Source: Strigamia acuminata (lineage: Eukaryota > Arthropoda > Chilopoda > Geophilomorpha > Linotaeniidae). From it: a stretch of 60,000 nt of DNA. The notes under the pieces were generated by a model, which was not told the DNA's origin, made no database searches, and worked only from the letters and a program-made list of their open reading frames with translations. This document shows, piece after piece, positions 59,835 to 60,000 of the stretch. Numbering within the stretch: position 1 is the stretch's first letter; every line of letters begins with the position of its first letter. The position numbers and the translations under genes were made by a program. The stretch covers positions 53,331,369 to 53,391,368 of the forward strand of contig OX442314.1 of NCBI GenBank assembly GCA_949358305.1, in the 5' to 3' direction.

Positions 59835-60000
59835 TTTTTATTTTAGTTTTAGCACCAACATTGATAATAATATCGGTCGAAAATCAAAAAGACTAAATCA
59901 AAACTAGTAATTCGATTGAAGATTGCTTCTATGGTATAACATAATATCCGTGTTTTACCGAATTTAAACCCCGTATGGTTATACGGGGTTCACAACTGTC
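59835..60000. other. Right edge, probable intron
   Basis: AT-rich, with a short inverted pair (ACCCCGTAT and ATACGGGGT near 59968-59990). No gene seen. Confidence 0.3.

Overview
The window looks like an invertebrate nuclear genome, most likely an arthropod. The evidence is genes with short introns, a secreted group III phospholipase A2, an ARHGAP11-like RhoGAP protein, AT-rich intergenic DNA, and several intact Ty3/gypsy LTR retrotransposons plus a DIRS-type tyrosine recombinase. The species cannot be named from the sequence alone.

Layout. 1-774 (minus) is the open end of a zinc-ribbon protein gene that runs off the left edge. About 0.9-5 kb is AT-rich DNA holding a decayed satellite of roughly 180 bp period. 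6906-7474 looks like an LTR of a minus-strand retroelement, with its primer site to the left. 7604-8719 (minus) is a two-exon phospholipase A2 gene. 10157-11401 (plus) is a single-exon RhoGAP-like gene lacking the arginine finger. 59671-59824 (minus) looks like the last exon of another host gene.

Most of the rest, 12232-58470, is one nested structure. A Gag-like gene (element D: 59083 down to 58480, then 12222 down to 11816) is split by a 46,239-bp insertion. The insertion has inverted ends that match almost perfectly and a 9-bp target duplication, GTGTAAGTG. It has a fold-back architecture: long inverted arms with 167-bp tandem repeats, shuffled inner modules in opposite orientation, and a central hairpin near 38.5 kb. 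Its arms carry gene debris, including two copies of a protein phosphatase 1 exon fragment, an exon-like coiled segment and a small ORF present in both arms. A DIRS-type tyrosine recombinase lies head-to-head with a USP-like C-terminus, flanked by direct repeats.

Two LTR retrotransposons later landed inside it. Element A (13409-32887, 961-bp LTRs, TSD AGTA) sits in the left 167-bp array. Element B (41056-54557, 1018-bp LTRs, TSD AATT) sits in a right-arm module. A third, element C (26986-31499, 134-bp LTRs, TSD GACAT), sits in the gag of A. The nesting is therefore C in A in fold-back in D, with B also in the fold-back. Without A, B and C the fold-back would be about 13.25 kb.

Elements A and B share an unusual plan: gag, then pol in the -1 frame after A_AAA_AAC slippery heptamers, then a long third ORF (1076 and about 921 aa) in the env position. 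This ORF3 has no visible signal peptide or membrane anchor, is Arg/Ser- or Pro-rich, is recognisably homologous between the two otherwise diverged elements, and is preceded by a plausible splice acceptor. ORF3 and the fold-back element are the two most novel items here.
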